Assembly (NCBI GenBank): GCA_903858815.1
Contig: CAIOKE010000031.1
Location: 1 to 62,829 of the forward strand
Origin: an uncultured Planctomycetaceae bacterium
Lineage (GTDB): Bacteria; Planctomycetota; Planctomycetia; Planctomycetales; Planctomycetaceae
Direction of reading: 5' to 3'
Length of the DNA: 62,829 nt
Position 1 is the stretch's first letter, and every line of letters starts with the position of its first letter. The notes beneath the pieces were generated by a model, which saw only the letters and a list, made by a program, of their open reading frames with translations, was not told the DNA's origin and made no database searches. A program made the position numbers and the translations under genes. This document shows positions 1-8,981 of this stretch, in pieces.

Positions 1-3000
1 CTGAAGTGCTGGGGGTTACTCAGGGTGGTGTCCGGTATTTCGATATGCAGGATGCTGGTGAGCTGCTTCAAATGGGCTTCGCACTGTTCTGCGGGAATCT
101 GCAACGCCAACTCCCGCAGGGCCGGCGCAATCAGCAGTGAATATGCGTTCTCGCGGAGCTGCAGCATTTCGTGGGGATCGCCGGGCGTGGCGAAGAAATC
201 CAGCAGTGCCGACCACGCCTTTGGTCGATCTGCCGCAGCGAGGTGTCGCACGGTGCATCGCAGCAACTGGGATCCGGCAGTGGCCGTGTTGAACGAATGC
301 CCATCGTTCCAGTTGACCTGCCTGAACGCGGTCATCAGATGATCGAAAGTGACAGGGATCAGCGACTTGTCGGTTCTGGAAAGTACCAGATCAAGTGTCG
401 GAGCCAGTATCTCGGCGACACTGTGGAAGTTCTCGTCACGAAAATTGACGGACTGCAGCAGGTGCAGGAAGTTACCGTCATCCGCGGGATCAGCCCGGTG
501 CCAGATTCGCTCCAGCAGGGATGCAATGGACGGACCATTCTGGAGTGCCCTCTGCCGCAGTTCGGGATCAACGTCCCGGACTTCAGGTCGCAGGGGCATC
601 GTCAATTCGAATTTGAGTGTGGCCAGCTGAGTGGGATTCAGATGATCAACCAGCACATTCAGAGCGGTCATGACGGCCGGCAGTGTCGCGATTGGCCGCT
701 GTGTGTCATGTGGCAGCGCCAGCAGGTCAGTCACCGCTGCGGCAGCACCGGCTGTGTCCAGCCTGCCTGCAAGCATGGCCATTGGCTGGCTCATGACCAC
801 CTGCCACCAGTCAGACTGTTCGCCGGCCTCCACCGTGCTCATCGCCTGCATGATGCTGCCCCACAGCTGCGTCACCTGATCCTGCGTGAGCAGGGGAACT
901 ACCGGGGTGAGTGCGGGGCCCAGCATTTCCAGCACCGCCGCCTGCCCGTTCATTTCCACCATGGCCATTGCGTACGCTGCGGTGGCTTCAAGTGCTGCCG
1001 GGGGCAGCTGACGAACGCTGAATCCCAGCAAGCCGGCAAGTTTCCAGCGGTGTCCCGGACTCCAGTCAATTGCCTGCGGCAGGATCATGACCAGTTGCCT
1101 GCAAATTGCCGTGTTATCCTCGGCGGACAGTTTTGGCAGCAGGATTTCGAGGTAGCGTCGGCAAACAGAAATTCTGTCGCTGTCAGCATCGCTGGCAAGC
1201 TCTCTCATCAGCCGTTGTGCGGTCACAGCAACGTGTCCGCCGGACAGTCGCCCGATCAGCAGCAGGTCGCCGCCATGATCCAAAAGCATCCAGACGTAGT
1301 CTCGCGGTACGCCCGATGGACGACTTTCAATCAGGTTCAGGAGCTGTTCGACAGCCTGCGGGACGGCGCTGTCCGGCAGAGTTTTCACGACCGGAGTGAT
1401 GAGTTCCGAGTTTGGAACAGGGACGGAAAGGCTGTCCGGCATCAGCCTCGCTGCAGACTCCTGCAGATCCTTCAGAAGATGCTGCCAGACCATCTCCACG
1501 GAAGGCTTGATGGCGTCATCCAGCAGAATTTCAAATTCGCCATGCCGCATGTGTGTCGCGGCCGATTGACCTTCAGTCCGCGGTGTCAGCAGAAATCTCA
1601 GCAGTCGATTGCGTTCAGCTTCAGATACCGCCGGCAGTATTCTCCAGACGTTCTTTTCAAATTCATGGGTCGGCAGTTTCAGGGAAGAGACATCTGCAGA
1701 GGCCGACAGATCGGTCCCACCGAGGGCTGCGCTCAGCAGGCAGCACGCTCCGCGTATCTCAGACGCACAATCGGCTGATCGTTGTTTTTCGGCCAGTAAC
1801 TGCAGTACCCTGGCCCGGCGTGCTGTGCTGAAACCCACACAGGCACGCAGCACGCTGATGGAACGGGTGGCCAGTTGTCGGGCCGTGGTGGCGTCAGACA
1901 GGCCAGTCTCCAGCACCCGAATCCGCTGTTCGTCGTCCGGCAGCGCTGCCCACGCCCGCAGCGCCGCAGACTCTGCTTCAGAAATGTCAGCACCTATCGA
2001 ATCCTCAAAACCACTCAGCCCGATACTCCGCAAAATCCCCTCGGCAAGCAACTGATCGGCCACCTGACGCTGCTGCTGTGCTGCATCCCGAGCACGCTGT
2101 TTTTCGCCCCGCTCCTGCTGCACCTCGCTGATCGACTGCTGGATCTGAGTGCTGGCCTGACTTGACTTTTTCCAGCCCCAGCCCAGCCCGACACTGGTCC
2201 CCAGCACGGCCACCGCCAGCGCCGCTGCCACCAGCAGCCCTGTGCGCTGGCGACGTGCAAAGCGGCTGATTCGGTAAAAGAGGCCGGGAGGACGGGCCTG
2301 CACGACATCATCCGTCAGGAAACGCTGTATGTCCTCCGCCAGCAAAGTGACAGTTTCATATCTGCGAGCACGCTCCTTCTCAATCGCCTTCATCACAATC
2401 CAGTCCAGATCGCCTGTCACGCAATGACGCAGTACTGACGGCTCAACATTCCGCTGAGCAGCGATCAGCGGCAGACGATCACTGCTGCTGAGACGAGTGC
2501 TGGGAGGAATCGGATCTTCCTCCCGAATCAGTCGCAGGACCTCCTGCATGGCCGCGCGACGCAATTGCTCCCGATCCAGAGGCGTGGTCCCGGTCAATAA
2601 CTCATACAGCACGACCCCCAGTGAATACACGTCGGTGCGAGTGTCGACGTCCAGATTGTTCAGCTCAGCCTGTTCAGGAGACATGTAGATCGGGGTGCCG
2701 ACCATCACACCATGCGCCGTATGCAGCGTCAGATCCGTCAGTTCCTGATTCAGTGCCTTGGCGAGCCCGAAATCGATCACCTTTATAACGGGGCGTCCGT
2801 CGTACCGACACACGAGGATGTTCGAGGGTTTCAGATCCCGATGCACAATTCCTCTTGCGTGAGCATGCTGCACGGCACGACACACCTGCAGGAACAGATC
2901 CATGCGATCACGGATCGACAGCCTCGCCTGATCGCAGTAATCGGTCAGCGGTGTTCCGCGCAGATATTCCATCACAAAAAATGGCCGTCCCCGCTCGGTC

Positions 3001-3467
3001 ATGCCCCCGTCATGCACTCGAGCGATGTTGGGGTGATCCATCATCGCCAGTGCCTGACGCTCCGCATCAAATCGCGCCAGCACAAGTTTTGAATCCATAC
3101 CCGCTCGAATCAGCTTGATCGCTACTCGGCGTTTGACCGGAGTCGTGTGCTGGGCCAGCCAGACGGCCCCCATACCTCCTTCGCCAATCAACAGCAGCAG
3201 GCGATAGCGCCCCTGAATCTCGTCACCGGAAGCATACTCCCCAGGGGGCTGCTGCTGCGGAGCACGCGAGCCAGTGCTGCCGGTCTGCCGCATCTGGTCA
3301 AGCTGGGCGTTTCCGATGAAGAATGCTCGCAGGCCGGTTGCATGCTGTGGATACTGACCCACCAGAGCATCCGGATCCAGCTTCTCGCCATTGTCGATAC
3401 GCTCAAGCAACTCTGCCAGAAGTTGATCAAGCTCGGATACATGCACCGTGGAATCTTCACCTGACAT
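1..3467 (-). CDS. Membrane-anchored serine/threonine protein kinase (3' end off the window)
   Basis: The reading frame is open from an ATG at 3467 to the left edge, giving at least 1155 residues with no stop, so the gene is partial. The kinase domain spans roughly residues 85-385. It has the glycine loop GEGGMG (95-100), catalytic lysine in VAIK (K118), HRDLKPSN (D211) and DFG (D232). A transmembrane helix lies near residues 409-430, so the kinase should be cytoplasmic. The remaining 700+ residues are an alpha-helical region with no domain I recognise. The start is supported by GGAGG six bases upstream. An ECF sigma factor gene ends 32 bp upstream on the same strand, a linkage common in Planctomycetota, which suggests the kinase controls or is controlled by that sigma factor. 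The target is unknown. Confidence 0.93.
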   Translation of the reverse strand, partial: MSGEDSTVHVSELDQLLAELLERIDNGEKLDPDALVGQYPQHATGLRAFFIGNAQLDQMRQTGSTGSRAPQQQPPGEYASGDEIQGRYRLLLLIGEGGMGAVWLAQHTTPVKRRVAIKLIRAGMDSKLVLARFDAERQALAMMDHPNIARVHDGGMTERGRPFFVMEYLRGTPLTDYCDQARLSIRDRMDLFLQVCRAVQHAHARGIVHRDLKPSNILVCRYDGRPVIKVIDFGLAKALNQELTDLTLHTAHGVMVGTPIYMSPEQAELNNLDVDTRTDVYSLGVVLYELLTGTTPLDREQLRRAAMQEVLRLIREEDPIPPSTRLSSSDRLPLIAAQRNVEPSVLRHCVTGDLDWIVMKAIEKERARRYETVTLLAEDIQRFLTDDVVQARPPGLFYRISRFARRQRTGLLVAAALAVAVLGTSVGLGWGWKKSSQASTQIQQSISEVQQERGEKQRARDAAQQQRQVADQLLAEGILRSIGLSGFEDSIGADISEAESAALRAWAALPDDEQRIRVLETGLSDATTARQLATRSISVLRACVGFSTARRARVLQLLAEKQRSADCASEIRGACCLLSAALGGTDLSASADVSSLKLPTHEFEKNVWRILPAVSEAERNRLLRFLLTPRTEGQSAATHMRHGEFEILLDDAIKPSVEMVWQHLLKDLQESAARLMPDSLSVPVPNSELITPVVKTLPDSAVPQAVEQLLNLIESRPSGVPRDYVWMLLDHGGDLLLIGRLSGGHVAVTAQRLMRELASDADSDRISVCRRYLEILLPKLSAEDNTAICRQLVMILPQAIDWSPGHRWKLAGLLGFSVRQLPPAALEATAAYAMAMVEMNGQAAVLEMLGPALTPVVPLLTQDQVTQLWGSIMQAMSTVEAGEQSDWWQVVMSQPMAMLAGRLDTAGAAAAVTDLLALPHDTQRPIATLPAVMTALNVLVDHLNPTQLATLKFELTMPLRPEVRDVDPELRQRALQNGPSIASLLERIWHRADPADDGNFLHLLQSVNFRDENFHSVAEILAPTLDLVLSRTDKSLIPVTFDHLMTAFRQVNWNDGHSFNTATAGSQLLRCTVRHLAAADRPKAWSALLDFFATPGDPHEMLQLRENAYSLLIAPALRELALQIPAEQCEAHLKQLTSILHIEIPDTTLSNPQHF

Positions 3468-3499
3468 GATAACCTCCGCTTTCGCCAGGAGACCTGAAT

Positions 3500-4078
3500 T
3501 CAGAACTGCCCGCCAAATTCCGGCAGCAGTGATCGCAGTTGCTCAAGACCACGCCTGAGCAGAGCTGCGACCGCAGGGACTGTCCGCCCCAGGGAATCCG
3601 CAATAGCGCCAACACTGCGTCCCTCCAGATAACGCTGCACAACAACCTCACGCTGCTCAGCCGGCAGCTGCACCAGTGCGTCAGCCAGCAGCAGTAATCG
3701 CTCATTGCGAACCGCCGCCAGACTGGGGGATGTCTGATCAGCGGCCAGACACGCCTGCAGACCTGCGGCCGATGCATCCACCCCGGATTCCAGTAACTGC
3801 TGCTCACGGCGAATATCGCGACGATCACGATGAAGTCTGCGATACTCGTCCACCAGAACATTCTTCAGCACCTGCCGCAGCCATGCCAGCAGAGATTGCT
3901 CATCACTCACCGGGCTGTCAGCCAGCGAATGGGCAGCCCTTAACAGCGTCGCCTGCACTACGTCGGCAGGGTCCAGCTGGTTGCGAAAACCAGCACCCAG
4001 ACTGGCTCTGGCAAGTGCCCACAGGTAACCCCGGTACTTCAATGCCAGGTCCTGCAGGTCAATTCTGAACGGCGTCAT
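3500..4078 (-). CDS. ECF-type RNA polymerase sigma factor (planctomycete type)
   Basis: This 192-residue protein has the sigma-70 region 2 near residues 15-80 (DPADVVQATLLRA and a WLRQVLKNVLVDEYR segment) and region 4 near residues 135-190 (LPAEQREVVVQRYLEG followed by a helix-turn-helix with SVGAIADSLGRT). It should direct RNA polymerase to a small regulon in response to a signal. I chose the ATG at 4078 because GGAG lies six bases before it; an in-frame TTG at 4147 would add 23 residues without a good ribosome binding site. No anti-sigma gene is adjacent. The partner is probably the Ser/Thr kinase encoded immediately downstream. Confidence 0.92.
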   Translation of the reverse strand: MTPFRIDLQDLALKYRGYLWALARASLGAGFRNQLDPADVVQATLLRAAHSLADSPVSDEQSLLAWLRQVLKNVLVDEYRRLHRDRRDIRREQQLLESGVDASAAGLQACLAADQTSPSLAAVRNERLLLLADALVQLPAEQREVVVQRYLEGRSVGAIADSLGRTVPAVAALLRRGLEQLRSLLPEFGGQF

Positions 4079-4789
4079 GGAATTCTCCGAAGGCAGGTCA
4101 TTGGGTGAACCGTCTGAACCTCTCAACGATGTCCGCACCCGTTTCAACCCGGATTTCCGGATGAAATCTCTGATTATGCGAAAAGTTCCGCCGTCGCACC
4201 GCTGTTAGTGCCGCCGAAAATCCGTCTGAATCACAGGTGCCTGGCGAGGCGTGAGGCGAGTTCATGGCGTCTGAACCCAGAAACAGGCGGAAAATCGGTG
4301 AGCCGCAGCGACAGCATACCGAGTGACAGGCCTCGCTGCACAGCGCGAGCGTGTCTGAAGCCGAGCATCCGGCAGTGCTCGGAAAAAACCGAACGCCCCG
4401 AGGTTGCAGCGAGGAAAATCGTCACCGTCCAGCAGAGAAAGCGGGGCTGCAAATGGGCAATTCAGGCCTTTGTTCCCAGCGCCCCCGCGCCTCTGGGGGA
4501 AAATCCGGACATTACCGAACGCCACATCCCGCGGAGACGCTGAGAATTCGGCAGTCGGACTTCGATGCGAGTTGCCCTCGACGGGACAGAGTCTCGTTGC
4601 CTCGCTGGATGCGGATGATTCACTGAAGGGCCCGGGGTGTCAGCCAGTTGTAAAACCCAGCAACCGACACGCCACCCCAGCCCCGGAACCCACCCACGGT
4701 TTGCTGCGATCTCGCTGATCGCCGCAAACGCGGGCAGAACAAAAACGAAACAGTCGCACCAGGGGACCGCCTGGTTTCGTGGGTAAGGT

Positions 4790-4899
4790 CCCGGGCTGAA
4801 GCCGAGGCTACGGGTGGGGAGTTTCAATGGTGTTGGAAGGCGAGGACCGAACTGGAAGGACTCTGGGGATCAACACCGTAGCCTGCGCTTCAGCCCGGG
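4790..4899. repeat. 110-bp element with terminal inverted repeats, copy 1
   Basis: The ends are inverted copies of about 23 bp: the left end begins CCCGGGCTGAAG and the right end closes CTTCAGCCCGGG, each running into GGCTAC/GTAGCC. A second element at 6163-6272 has exactly the same length and aligns without gaps, including internal blocks such as ACTCTG.GGA and GGAAGG. It resembles a MITE or other non-autonomous intergenic repeat; no flanking target duplication is visible. Confidence 0.75.
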
Positions 4900-4965
4900 T
4901 CGACGCTCGGAAACGCTCGCAAAAAACCAGCAGACCGGCCGAGCAGGAAAACCGCGAGGAACAAA

Positions 4966-5045
4966 AATGTAGCCCGAGCATTCCTGCTGCCATGGACAAA
5001 AATGCAGCCCGAGCATTCCTGCTCGGCCCCATCCCTCAAAAAACA
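4966..5045. repeat. Tandem hairpin repeat, CCGAGCA family
   Basis: Two tandem copies of a roughly 35-bp unit beginning AAAAATG(T/C)AGCCCGAGC are present. The second contains the hairpin CCGAGCA-TTCC-TGCTCGG at 5009-5026 (7-bp stem, 4-nt loop), followed by CCCC and then CCTCAAAAAACAC. The same hairpin and flank recur inverted at 6304-6341 and directly at 21074-21112. Confidence 0.75.
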
Positions 5046-5238
5046 CGATGTTTTTCAATGAGCTGGAGTCAATTGGACGGCCTCAGCCGACTTTTGTCCT
5101 CATCGTCATTCCTGCTCGGGCCACGGTTTTGTGTTCAGCTGTGTCGGAATTGCAGCGACAGTGCAACAGACAGGGATCTCGTGATAGAATCCACGTTCGG
5201 AATGCACCTTTTCATCTCAGCACTTTGTCGCCTGACGG

Positions 5239-6036
5239 ATGACAATCATGGATCTTGGGATTGCCGGTCAGGCAGCTGTCATTGTTGGTGGCGCAAGTGG
5301 GATTGGTGCGGCTGTGGCCGCGTTGCTGAAGGAAGAAGGTGCGCGGCCTGTTGTGTGGGACCTGCATCCAGCAGGTCAGACGTCTTCCGCAGCGGCCCTG
5401 CCGTTCCTGCGGGTCGATGTCTGTGACAACGCAGCTGTTCAGACCGCGTGGGATCAGACAGTCCAGCAGTTCGGACCCGTCAGGATCCTGGTGCACTGTG
5501 CAGCCATCGGTTCGGGTTCGTACGGCTTCCCATATACCAATGTGCCTGTGTCTGCGTGGTCACGAGTCCTCGAAGTCAACATCCTCGGTATGACTCACGT
5601 GGCACATGTCGCGGGCCCGGCTATGGCCGCACAGAAGCAGGGTGCGATGGTGTTTCTTGCCAGTGTTGCTGGTCAGATGGGGTCGCCCACGGATCCGCCT
5701 TACAGCGCCAGCAAAGCCGCCAATATCAACTTTGCTCAATGCATGGCGAAGGATCTGGCACCGCATAACGTGCGAGTCAATTCGGTGTGTCCCGGCATGG
5801 TTCAAACTCCCCTCAATCGCTCGGTCTGGGCCGCATGGAACGAACAGCAGCAGCCCGCCGATCAGCTGACATATGACGTCTGGGCCGAACAGAAAATTCG
5901 CAAAGTCGTGCCACTGGGACGCTGGCAGCGACCGGACGATGTGGCCAATCTGATTGTCTTCCTCTGCAGTCGCCGGGCGTCTGAAATCACCGGGCAGACC
6001 ATCAATGTGGATGGTGGCACGGTGATGCACTGGTAA
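5239..6036 (+). CDS. Short-chain dehydrogenase/reductase (SDR) family oxidoreductase
   Basis: The 265-residue product is a classical-length SDR, a cytoplasmic NAD(P)-dependent oxidoreductase. The cofactor-binding motif reads GGASGIG (17-23, in place of the usual TGxxxGIG). N114, S142, Y155 and K159 (in YSASK) form the catalytic tetrad, and the C-terminal IDG-type segment reads TINVDGG. An alternative ATG three codons later would not change the domain. The substrate cannot be read from the sequence. It stands alone between two repeat-rich spacers, so its neighbours give no pathway hint. Confidence 0.93.
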   Translation: MTIMDLGIAGQAAVIVGGASGIGAAVAALLKEEGARPVVWDLHPAGQTSSAAALPFLRVDVCDNAAVQTAWDQTVQQFGPVRILVHCAAIGSGSYGFPYTNVPVSAWSRVLEVNILGMTHVAHVAGPAMAAQKQGAMVFLASVAGQMGSPTDPPYSASKAANINFAQCMAKDLAPHNVRVNSVCPGMVQTPLNRSVWAAWNEQQQPADQLTYDVWAEQKIRKVVPLGRWQRPDDVANLIVFLCSRRASEITGQTINVDGGTVMHW

Positions 6037-6162
6037 CGGCAGTTTCTGCCGGTTGACGCCTCGATGGCCACGGGATTTCCCACAGCTTCCTCTACAGCCA
6101 ATTTTCCGAAGTGCGTAGAATCTGGCATGGGTGCAGACGGCAGGAAGATCAGACAGGGTGTT

Positions 6163-6272
6163 CCCGGGCTGAAGCTCAGGCTACCGGGGATGCGGTACAG
6201 TGTTGTGGGAAGGAACCGACCAGGCAGGAAGAACTCTGCGGATACAAAACGTAGCCTGGACTTTAGCCCGGG
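6163..6272. repeat. 110-bp element with terminal inverted repeats, copy 2
   Basis: It is the same length and gapless to the element at 4790-4899, with matching ends (CCCGGGCTGAAG at the left, TTAGCCCGGG at the right). The differences are mostly in the central 50 bp. Both copies have the same orientation and flank the SDR gene. Confidence 0.75.
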
Positions 6273-6303
6273 CACGAACTTCTCGTCACCCTTGAAATCC
6301 CCG

Positions 6304-6388
6304 GTGTTTTTTAAAGGATGGGGCCGAGCAGGAATGCTCGGGCTGCGGTTTGTCGACGCGTCAGGTATGCTCGGGCTGCGGTTTCGTC
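6304..6388. repeat. CCGAGCA-family hairpin repeat, inverted orientation, with half copy
   Basis: CCGAGCA-GGAA-TGCTCGG at 6324-6341 is the reverse complement of the hairpin at 5009-5026. It is preceded by GTGTTTTTTAAAGGATGGGG, the complement of the flank seen there. A second GCTCGGGCTGCGGTTT block follows at about 6370-6385. Confidence 0.7.
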
Positions 6389-6435
6389 TGCAGTGCCGGC
6401 AATCCTGCATTGACTTTGTCAGGGAGTGACTCGCT

Positions 6436-7785
6436 ATGGCCACCAGGATTCTCAGTATTTCAGGTCTTCGCGGTGTCATCGGAGATGGTCTGGATCCGGT
6501 TTATACCAGCCGGTTCGCAGCGGCTCTGGGAACCATGTTCTGCGGTGGCAGGGTTGTGCTGGCTCGTGATGGTCGTTCCACCGGCCCGATGCTGCAGCAT
6601 GCGGTGGTTTCAGGTCTGCTGGCGACGGGCTGTGAAGTGCTTGATGCCGGCATCTGCACGACTCCGACCTGCGGTGTTCTGGTGCAGCATCACGGGGCGG
6701 CCGGAGGTCTGCAGATCACTGCCAGTCATAACCCGATTGAATGGAATGGCCTGAAACCCTTTGCCCCTGACGGTTCGGTCTTCAATCGGGATCTGGGTCA
6801 GCAGCTGCTGCAGATCCTTGAGCGGGATACGATTGCCTGGCGTAGCTGGTCCGGTCTGGGCAGTGTGGTCACGCTGCAGAACCCTGCTCAGGTCCACATC
6901 GACCGCGTCCTGTCGCTCGTGAATGTGGACGCCATTCGACGTCGAAAATTTCGAGTGGTGCTGGACTGCAATCACGGCTCAGGTGCCGTTGGCGGTCCAC
7001 AGCTGCTGGAGGCTCTGGGCTGCGAAGTCGTTGTCCTCGGTGGAACTCCTGATGGTCGCTTCGAACACATACCTGAACCTGTGGAGAAGAATCTTGGTGA
7101 CTTGTGCCGGGCCGTTGTGAAGCATTCGGCCGATGCCGGATTTGCCCAGGATCCTGACGCCGATCGCCTTGCGATTGTGGACGAGTCCGGTCGGTTTATT
7201 GGTGAAGAGCTGACGCTGGCACTGGCGGCTGACTTCGTGCTGGAAAAGCAGAAGGGTCCCTTTGTGGTGAATGGGTCCACCAGTCGTGTGACTGCCGATA
7301 TTGCTGCCAAACATGGCTGCCAGTTTCATCGCAGTTATGTGGGTGAAGCGCACGTGTGTGGCAAAATGCGAGCGGTCAATGCGGTCCTGGGTGGCGAAGG
7401 GAACGGTGGTGTCATTGAGCCGCGGATCGGCTATGTCCGGGACAGTCTGGTGTCCATGGCCTACGTGCTTGCCGGGCTGGCGGCCGGCAAACGACGACTT
7501 TCCGCATGGGCCGATTCGCTGCCGTTCTACACGATTGTCAAAGACAAGATCGAGTGTCCGGCCAGTCAGGTGGACGCCGCCTGCGCGGCGCTGCGAGCAG
7601 CTTTTCCGGACGCTGAAGCGCGTGAAGGAGACGGCCTGCGACTGGACTGGAACGACCGCTGGGTGCAGGTCCGAGCCAGCAATACTGAGCCGATCATTCG
7701 GATCATTGCGGAGGCACCACAGACCGCCGATGCAGTCAGATTGATCGATCACGCGATGCAGGTCGTGCGCCGTGCCGTTTCCTGA
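6436..7785 (+). CDS. glmM: Phosphoglucosamine mutase-like alpha-D-phosphohexomutase
   Basis: This 449-residue enzyme of the alpha-D-phosphohexomutase superfamily moves phosphate between C6 and C1 of a hexose phosphate. The four family signatures are all present: the phosphoserine loop TASHNP (95-100, S97 being phosphorylated), the Mg-binding DPDADR (239-244), the sugar-specificity loop GEGNGG (320-325) and the phosphate-binding RASNTEP (413-419). The RASNTEP form and overall length fit the archaeal-type GlmM/phosphomannomutase branch, so glucosamine-6-phosphate is the most likely substrate. GEGNGG differs from the GEMSGH or GEQSGH loop of classical GlmM, leaving phosphomannomutase or phosphoglucomutase activity possible. 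Confidence 0.88.
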   Translation: MATRILSISGLRGVIGDGLDPVYTSRFAAALGTMFCGGRVVLARDGRSTGPMLQHAVVSGLLATGCEVLDAGICTTPTCGVLVQHHGAAGGLQITASHNPIEWNGLKPFAPDGSVFNRDLGQQLLQILERDTIAWRSWSGLGSVVTLQNPAQVHIDRVLSLVNVDAIRRRKFRVVLDCNHGSGAVGGPQLLEALGCEVVVLGGTPDGRFEHIPEPVEKNLGDLCRAVVKHSADAGFAQDPDADRLAIVDESGRFIGEELTLALAADFVLEKQKGPFVVNGSTSRVTADIAAKHGCQFHRSYVGEAHVCGKMRAVNAVLGGEGNGGVIEPRIGYVRDSLVSMAYVLAGLAAGKRRLSAWADSLPFYTIVKDKIECPASQVDAACAALRAAFPDAEAREGDGLRLDWNDRWVQVRASNTEPIIRIIAEAPQTADAVRLIDHAMQVVRRAVS

Positions 7786-7895
7786 TAAAGCCTGGAAAGT
7801 CTGCGGAACCGGAAACTTTTTTGTCGCCGGGCACCCGGCAATGGATAGACTCCTGGCGTTTCCCTGACCCAAAACGCCCCGGTAACCAGTATTCC

Positions 7896-8945
7896 ATGTC
7901 CCAGACAGAATCGACGCCTTCGTCACAACCGTCCGCTGGTGTGAATCAGCCTGCAGTGGCGGTTCCTGTTACCGGACGTATGATGCTGCTGGGTCTGTTT
8001 GCAGCCGCGGCATACTCGGTTGCCAACATGGCCTTGCGGCAACTGGCACGCACTGATGGCGGGGCCGGCTGGGATATGTGGGTGGCCGGTACCAAAGCCT
8101 TTCCAACGTTCTTCATCGCAGTCACCCTGATCACATGGCGCCGTCTGAACGGGCTGCATTCGTTTGCCGAATGGAGCTTTGTCTGGCCGATCGCTCTCGC
8201 TGCCATCTTCAACCAGCTGGGCGGCAACCTGCCCTTTCAAATGTCGCTGCGCGTCATCGGACTGGCGGTTTCCGTCCCCATCTGTTTCGCTTCGATTATC
8301 TGCAGTGGTGCTGTCGTAGGCCGCATTGTGCTGGGTGATCAGGTCTCGATTCGCTCGGCCATCAGCATGGGTCTGATGGTGGCAGCCATCGTCTTCCTGT
8401 CCTCGGGTGCCAACTCCCGCACGACCTCGACTGTCAGTCCCGCAGCGGTCACTGAAGACGTGCCTCAGCCCGAAACCATCGCTGCTCCCACGGCACTTGA
8501 CGCGTCCGCAGGACCTGGTGTTACTGTCGGTGTTCTGCTGTCCATAGTTTCCGGGCTGTGTTATGGAATCACGGGTGTCTATATTCGCAAAGCTGTGCGA
8601 TCGCATATGCCTGTAGCGGCAACTTTGTTTCTGTTCAGTGCAGCCGGCTTTCTGATTCTTGTCCCCGGCAGCCTGCTGCTGCTGCCATTGGCCGAAATCC
8701 ATCGCACCAGTCCTGAAGACTGGATCACGATCGGCATTGCCGGAACGTTCAACGCGATCGGCTTCTTTGCTATTACGCACGCCATGAGATTTCTGACCAT
8801 CAGTCGTGCCAACGTGATCAATGCGTCACAGAATGCCATGTGTGCCGTGGGTGCCGTCACCCTGTTCAATGAACAGCTGTCGTGGACAGCGATGGCCGGT
8901 ATCTGCCTGACGATCACCGGCCTGTTGACGCTTGATCGACGCTGA
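7896..8945 (+). CDS. EamA/DMT-family membrane transporter
   Basis: The 349-residue protein has about ten hydrophobic segments in two halves, as in drug/metabolite transporters of the EamA type, and should be an inner-membrane permease of unknown substrate. The halves are joined by a Ser/Thr/Ala/Pro-rich linker near residues 170-205 that is longer than usual. The ATG at 7896 is preferred; an in-frame TTG 75 bases upstream would add a hydrophilic, improbable extension. It lies 110 bp downstream of the phosphohexomutase on the same strand and converges on the dehydrogenase gene that follows. Confidence 0.85.
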   Translation: MSQTESTPSSQPSAGVNQPAVAVPVTGRMMLLGLFAAAAYSVANMALRQLARTDGGAGWDMWVAGTKAFPTFFIAVTLITWRRLNGLHSFAEWSFVWPIALAAIFNQLGGNLPFQMSLRVIGLAVSVPICFASIICSGAVVGRIVLGDQVSIRSAISMGLMVAAIVFLSSGANSRTTSTVSPAAVTEDVPQPETIAAPTALDASAGPGVTVGVLLSIVSGLCYGITGVYIRKAVRSHMPVAATLFLFSAAGFLILVPGSLLLLPLAEIHRTSPEDWITIGIAGTFNAIGFFAITHAMRFLTISRANVINASQNAMCAVGAVTLFNEQLSWTAMAGICLTITGLLTLDRR

Positions 8946-8981
8946 CCAACCGCACAGGTTCTACTGCCCGGCAGTACGGCA

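Larger units (their letters stand above)
4079..5238. other. Long spacer without a convincing gene, rich in repeats
   Basis: About 1.16 kb lies between the divergently placed sigma factor and SDR genes. Reading frames here are short, overlap in several frames and have no family motifs, so I call no gene. The right half carries a 110-bp terminal-inverted-repeat element (4790-4899) and two tandem copies of a CCGAGCA-type hairpin repeat (4966-5030). Promoters for both flanking genes must lie here, but I cannot place them. Confidence 0.6.
6037..6435. other. Repeat-rich spacer between SDR and phosphohexomutase genes
   Basis: This 399-bp stretch holds the second 110-bp terminal-inverted-repeat element (6163-6272) and an inverted copy of the CCGAGCA hairpin repeat (6304-6341) with a following half copy ending near 6388. 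I see no gene. Short open frames across it cross the repeats and lack any motif. Confidence 0.65.

Noticed and set aside
171-1778. Plus-strand open frame of about 535 codons opposite the kinase gene
   Set aside because: It is the antisense of the kinase C-terminal coding region, has no motif or ribosome binding site, and the minus-strand frame has clear kinase motifs further on.
4827-5426. Open frame of 199 codons across the repeat region upstream of the SDR gene
   Set aside because: It crosses repeat elements and overlaps the SDR gene in another frame; the translation has no domain.
4790-6272. Composite transposon carrying the SDR gene between the two 110-bp elements
   Set aside because: The elements are in direct orientation, no transposase is encoded and no target duplication is visible.
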